This document shows, in pieces, positions 60,745 through 64,000 of a DNA stretch of 64,000 nucleotides. Origin of the DNA: Selenomonas sp. F0473 (GTDB taxonomy: Bacteria; Bacillota; Negativicutes; Selenomonadales; Selenomonadaceae). The first letter of the stretch is position 1; each line of letters starts with the position of its first letter. The notes under the pieces were generated by a model. It was not told the DNA's origin, did not search any database, and saw nothing but the letters and a program-made list of their open reading frames with translations. The position numbers and the translations under genes are program-made. The stretch is from NCBI RefSeq assembly GCF_000315545.1, contig NZ_JH992902.1, forward strand, positions 221,280 through 285,279. Reading direction: 5' to 3'.

Positions 60745-61635
60745 ATGGAAGAACGACTGCAAAAAATTCTCAGCAATGCCGGTATTGCCTCACGGCGCCG
60801 CTCTGAGGAGCTGATCCGTGCGGGGCATGTGACCGTGGACGGCGCTCGTGTGGCGAAACTCGGCTGCAAATATGATCCCGCGCTGCATGAGATTGCTGTG
60901 GACGGCGTTCCCGTACGGCTCCCTGCCGAGCATATCTATATCCTTCTCAATAAGCCGCGCGGCTGCATCTCTACGGCATATGACGATCGCGGACGAAAGA
61001 CGGTCCTTGATCTATTGCCGGATACCTCCGCACGGCTCTATCCCGTGGGGCGCCTCGATGCCGATACGGAGGGGCTCCTCCTCATCACGAACGACGGCGC
61101 CATGACGCAGGGGCTGCTGCATCCGCGCTTTGAAATCGATAAGGTGTACCATGCGCAGGTTACGGGAGACGTGACAGAGGAGAAACTTCGGCGCCTGTGC
61201 GGCGGCGTTTTGCTCGAGGACGGCAAAACGGCGCCGGCACGCGTGCGCATCCTTAGGAAAGACCACGGCAGTACGACGGTTGAGGTCATCATCCACGAGG
61301 GGCGCAACAGGCAGGTACGTCGTATGTTCGCCGCCGTCGGATGCCGCGTATGCGCGCTGCGGCGCGTTCGCTTTGCGATGCTGACGCTCAAGGGCCTTCC
61401 TTGCGGCGCCGCGCGGTATTTGACGGCGGAGGAGATACGTGAACTTAGAGTACTTTCGGGGGTGACATGCAGTGAAGCGGATTGTGATCGTAGGCGCTGG
61501 CCCCGCAGGGATGATGGCGGCGGCGGCAGCCGCAGAATGCGGCGGGAGCGTTCTACTGCTCGAGAAAATGCAGCGTATCGGCCGCAAGATGATGATCACA
61601 GGAAAAGGCCGCTGCAACGTCACGACCGCAGATGA
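60745..61635 (+). CDS. rluB: 23S rRNA pseudouridine synthase RluB-type, with anomalous C-terminal tail
   Basis: The protein has an S4 domain (ERLQKILSNAGIASRRRSEE) and the RsuA/RluB catalytic core with YPVGRLDADTEGLLLITND (Asp105), HEGRNRQVRRMFAAVG and LRRVRFAMLTLKGLP. It isomerises a uridine in 23S rRNA. Family members end near residue 240, but this frame runs to 296, and the last 54 residues are a basic, low-complexity tail overlapping the next gene by 164 nt. A run of five G at 61458-61462 precedes a TGA in another frame: with four G the protein would end at 239 residues. An indel or a frameshift site is likely. Confidence 0.85.
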   Translation: MEERLQKILSNAGIASRRRSEELIRAGHVTVDGARVAKLGCKYDPALHEIAVDGVPVRLPAEHIYILLNKPRGCISTAYDDRGRKTVLDLLPDTSARLYPVGRLDADTEGLLLITNDGAMTQGLLHPRFEIDKVYHAQVTGDVTEEKLRRLCGGVLLEDGKTAPARVRILRKDHGSTTVEVIIHEGRNRQVRRMFAAVGCRVCALRRVRFAMLTLKGLPCGAARYLTAEEIRELRVLSGVTCSEADCDRRRWPRRDDGGGGSRRMRRERSTARENAAYRPQDDDHRKRPLQRHDRR

Positions 61636-62725
61636 TGTGCCGGAAATCATCAAAAACATCGTGGGAAACGGCCGCTTTCTCAACAGTTCCGTCCGTGCGT
61701 TTGACAATGCGGCAGTGATGGCGTTCTTTGAGAAGGCGGGCGTGCCGCTCAAAGTGGAGCGCGGCAATCGGGTATTTCCCGAAAGCGATTCTGCCGCCGA
61801 TGTCGTAGATGCGATGCTGCATCATCTGCACCAGCTGCATGTGGATATCCGCACGCAGACCTCTGTGGCGGATATCGTCGCGGAGAACGGCGCTGTGTGC
61901 GGCGTACGGCTGCAGAGCAGCGATACCGTTTCGGCGGATGCCGTGATTGTCGCCGTTGGGGGCGCGTCCTATCCGCTCACCGGTTCGACGGGCGACGGCT
62001 ACAAGATGGCGCGCGCGGCGGGACATCATATCACACCGATTTTTCCTGCGCTCGTTCCGCTCTGTACGGCGGAGCCGTGGGTGCGGGACGTGCAGGGGCT
62101 CTCTCTGCGCAATGTCCGTGCGGCGCTCTATCACGCGGGGAAAAAGCAGGCGGAGGAGTTCGGCGAGATGATGTTCACGCATTTCGGCGTTACGGGACCG
62201 ATCGTCCTGCGCCTCAGCCGCCGCGCGTCCGAACTTCTCTCGCAGGGGGCGCATCGGCTGGACCTTCGGCTGAATCTTAAACCCGCGCTGACGCCGGATG
62301 TGCTCCGTACGCGGATAGACCGAGATTTTTCAAAATATCAGCGGAAACAGCTGCATAACGGCATGGTCGATTTACTGCCGCACCGGCTCATCGACATCGT
62401 GCTCCGCACCGCAGAGCTTTCGCCGGAGCGTCCCGCGGGACAGGTCTCGGCAAAGGAACGCAATCGATTGGTTCAAACGCTGCAGGCGCTGCCGCTCACG
62501 GTTACGGGAACGCGCCCCCTTGCGGAGGCGATTGTTACCGCGGGCGGCATAGACACGCGCGAGATTGACCCGCGTACGATGGCGTCCAAGCTCGTGCGCA
62601 GGCTTTATTTCGCGGGAGAAGTAGTCGATGTGGACGGCTTTACGGGCGGCTATAATTTGCAGGCGGCGTTCTCGATGGGGCATGCGGCGGGGTATCATGC
62701 TGTACAGAATCTAGAGGGGGAATGA
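61472..62725 (+). CDS. NAD(P)/FAD-dependent oxidoreductase, BaiN/HI0933 family
   Basis: A 417-residue flavoprotein with the FAD motif IVIVGAGPAGMMAAAAAAEC, the family phrase MQRIGRKMMITGKGRCNVT, GGASYPLTGSTGDGYKMARA and a closing GEVVDVDGFTGGYNLQAAFS. Relatives include BaiN of bile-acid-converting clostridia and HI0933; most have no known substrate. It starts at GTG 61472, inside the long form of the rluB frame and 10 nt after its putative true end. aroA follows 5 nt after its stop. Confidence 0.9.
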   Translation: MKRIVIVGAGPAGMMAAAAAAECGGSVLLLEKMQRIGRKMMITGKGRCNVTTADDVPEIIKNIVGNGRFLNSSVRAFDNAAVMAFFEKAGVPLKVERGNRVFPESDSAADVVDAMLHHLHQLHVDIRTQTSVADIVAENGAVCGVRLQSSDTVSADAVIVAVGGASYPLTGSTGDGYKMARAAGHHITPIFPALVPLCTAEPWVRDVQGLSLRNVRAALYHAGKKQAEEFGEMMFTHFGVTGPIVLRLSRRASELLSQGAHRLDLRLNLKPALTPDVLRTRIDRDFSKYQRKQLHNGMVDLLPHRLIDIVLRTAELSPERPAGQVSAKERNRLVQTLQALPLTVTGTRPLAEAIVTAGGIDTREIDPRTMASKLVRRLYFAGEVVDVDGFTGGYNLQAAFSMGHAAGYHAVQNLEGE

Positions 62726-62730
62726 AATCC

Positions 62731-64000
62731 ATGACGGAAGTGAAAAAAATTGCCCCCGCCCTTTGCGGCTGGACGGGAGAAATCGATATCCCCGGAGATA
62801 AGTCCATCTCGCATCGCAGCGTAATGCTCGCCGGACTTGGCAGCACGCCGGTTCATATCAAGAACTTCCTCCATGCCGCCGATTGCCTTTCAACGGTCGG
62901 CGTGATGCGCGCGCTCGGCACGCGCGTAGATTTTCTCAAAGAGGATGAGCTGACGGTGACGGGGCGCGGCTTTCGCGGCCTCTCTGAACCCGCGTCCATA
63001 CTCGACGCCGGCAACTCTGGGACAACGCTCCGCCTGATGATAGGGCTGCTCGCGCCGCAGCCGTTTTTTTCGGTATTTACGGGAGACGCATCGCTCTCGC
63101 GGCGGCCGATAGGACGTGTGCTCCGACCTCTCTCAGCAATGGGGGCGCGCATCTACGGCCGCAGCGACAACAACAATTTGCCGCTCAGTATTGTCCCGAC
63201 AGGTCGGAAACTAAACGGCATCACCTATGACAGCCCGGTTGCGAGCGCACAGGTAAAGTCCGCCGTGCTGCTCGCGGGGCTGTATGCGGACGCGCCGACG
63301 AGCGTGACGGAGCCGTTCGTCTCGCGCGACCATACGGAGCGCATGCTTACGGGATTCGGCATCCGCGTGGAACGCACGGGGCGCAGTGTGCATATCTTTC
63401 CGCCGGAACATGAAGAGGAATACCGTCCACCCGAGGAGATCACAGTGCCGGGCGATATCAGTTCCGCGGCATATTTTCTCGTTGGGGCGAGCATCATAGC
63501 GGGCAGCCGTCTCCTGCTCAAAAACGTGGGGGTGAATCCGACGCGCACGGGGATTTTGGATATCCTCAATGAGATGGGGGCGCACATTTCGCAGCGGAAT
63601 GAACGCACGAGCGGCGGCGAGCGCATGGCCGACCTCTCCGTGGAGGCCGCCGATCTGCACGGCGTAAGATTCGGCGCGGACATCATGCCGCGTCTCATCG
63701 ACGAGATTCCCATTCTCGCTGTGGCGGCGATCTCTGCCGAAGGAGATACCGTAATTACGGGCGCGGGTGAGCTGCGTGTGAAGGAAACCGACCGCCTGCA
63801 TGCAATTGCCACAGAGTTTGGGAAGGTCTCGCAGGGCAGTGTTGAAGAGCTGGAAGACGGCCTCGTCATTCACGGGAAACGTCCCGTTCACGGCGGACAA
63901 GTCGACAGTCACGGAGACCACCGCATGGCGATGTCTCTCGCTGTGCTGGGGGCTGCGGCCGGCGGCATCGACATCGAAGACCCTTCCAGCGTCAATATCT
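62731..64000 (+). CDS. aroA: 3-phosphoshikimate 1-carboxyvinyltransferase (EPSP synthase), 3' end missing
   Basis: 423 codons to the window edge, lacking only the last dozen or so. It has GDKSISHRSVMLAGLGS, LDAGNSGTTLRLMIGLLA, SRRPIGRVLRPLSAMGA, VKETDRLHAIATEFGK and HGDHRMAMSLAVLG. The four class-II markers are visible: GDKS, SAQVK, RDHTE and NPTR. It joins shikimate-3-phosphate and phosphoenolpyruvate for aromatic amino acid synthesis. AGAGGGGG at 62713-62720 favours ATG 62731 over ATG 62722. Confidence 0.95.
   Translation, partial: MTEVKKIAPALCGWTGEIDIPGDKSISHRSVMLAGLGSTPVHIKNFLHAADCLSTVGVMRALGTRVDFLKEDELTVTGRGFRGLSEPASILDAGNSGTTLRLMIGLLAPQPFFSVFTGDASLSRRPIGRVLRPLSAMGARIYGRSDNNNLPLSIVPTGRKLNGITYDSPVASAQVKSAVLLAGLYADAPTSVTEPFVSRDHTERMLTGFGIRVERTGRSVHIFPPEHEEEYRPPEEITVPGDISSAAYFLVGASIIAGSRLLLKNVGVNPTRTGILDILNEMGAHISQRNERTSGGERMADLSVEAADLHGVRFGADIMPRLIDEIPILAVAAISAEGDTVITGAGELRVKETDRLHAIATEFGKVSQGSVEELEDGLVIHGKRPVHGGQVDSHGDHRMAMSLAVLGAAAGGIDIEDPSSVNI

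Overview
The window looks like a chromosomal segment of a Selenomonas-like member of the Negativicutes (Firmicutes with an outer membrane). This is an inference. Gene content and order are Firmicute-type: the Asp23/AmaP/DUF2273/NusB cluster, TlyA next to exonuclease VII and a prenyl synthase, a MOP-family flippase, a DUF815 ATPase, TmcAL, and the RbgA-RnhB-YlqG-YlqH order known from Bacillus. The DNA is G+C-rich with many GTG and TTG starts, and the genes for siroheme and haem precursors and for flagellum-related proteins fit that group. No rRNA, CRISPR array, insertion sequence or integrase was seen.

Layout. 1-8.6 kb: end of efp, the Asp23 envelope module, nusB, xseAB, ispA, tlyA, nadK, argR, recN and a small exported protein. 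8.6-8.8 kb: a single tRNA-Lys(CTT) with its own consensus promoter and terminator. 8.9-16.4 kb: surE, then a tightly overlapping tetrapyrrole operon (met8-type, hemA, hemC, cobA-hemD fusion, hemB, hemL). 16.5-26.2 kb: flippase and lipid kinase, a divergent DUF815/tmcAL pair on the minus strand, mnmA, a membrane-anchored unknown, an NYN-RHH fusion, a small DUF3783-like protein and an orphan solute-binding lipoprotein. 26.2-29.4 kb: an arginine-to-polyamine route (decarboxylase, agmatinase, spermidine synthase). 29.5-34.9 kb: gatCAB, a phosphoglycolate-phosphatase-like HAD protein and rlmD.

34.9-38.7 kb is an A+T-rich accessory island with no housekeeping gene. It holds a three-Cys-motif partner protein (TcmP-like) overlapping a radical-SAM-like protein with a CX3CX3C motif, a short stub resembling the start of a DNA methyltransferase, an orphan 173-residue protein, and two stretches without convincing genes. 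It is the best candidate here for an undescribed system.

38.7-45.7 kb: an iron/organophosphate-type ABC importer followed by a YesM/YesN-like two-component system and a cysteine hydrolase. 45.7-46.9 kb: an A+T-rich HAD gene sitting directly in front of rbgA. 46.9-53.8 kb: rbgA, rnhB, a FliK/YlqG-like protein, a stand-alone FlhB C-terminal domain, yraN, comM and two small ligand-binding-type proteins. 53.8-57.3 kb: a methyltransferase-like protein, a StrF-type glycosyltransferase and a TPR/GT41 O-GlcNAc-transferase-like protein, probably a protein or surface glycosylation operon. 57.3-64 kb: dnaE, an rluB-type pseudouridine synthase with an anomalous overlapping tail, a BaiN-type flavoprotein and an aroA cut by the window edge.

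Many genes overlap by 4 nt or share start and stop bases, so translational coupling is common. Several promoters found here use an extended -10 (TGnTATAAT). Gene names rest on motifs read by eye; no database search was possible.
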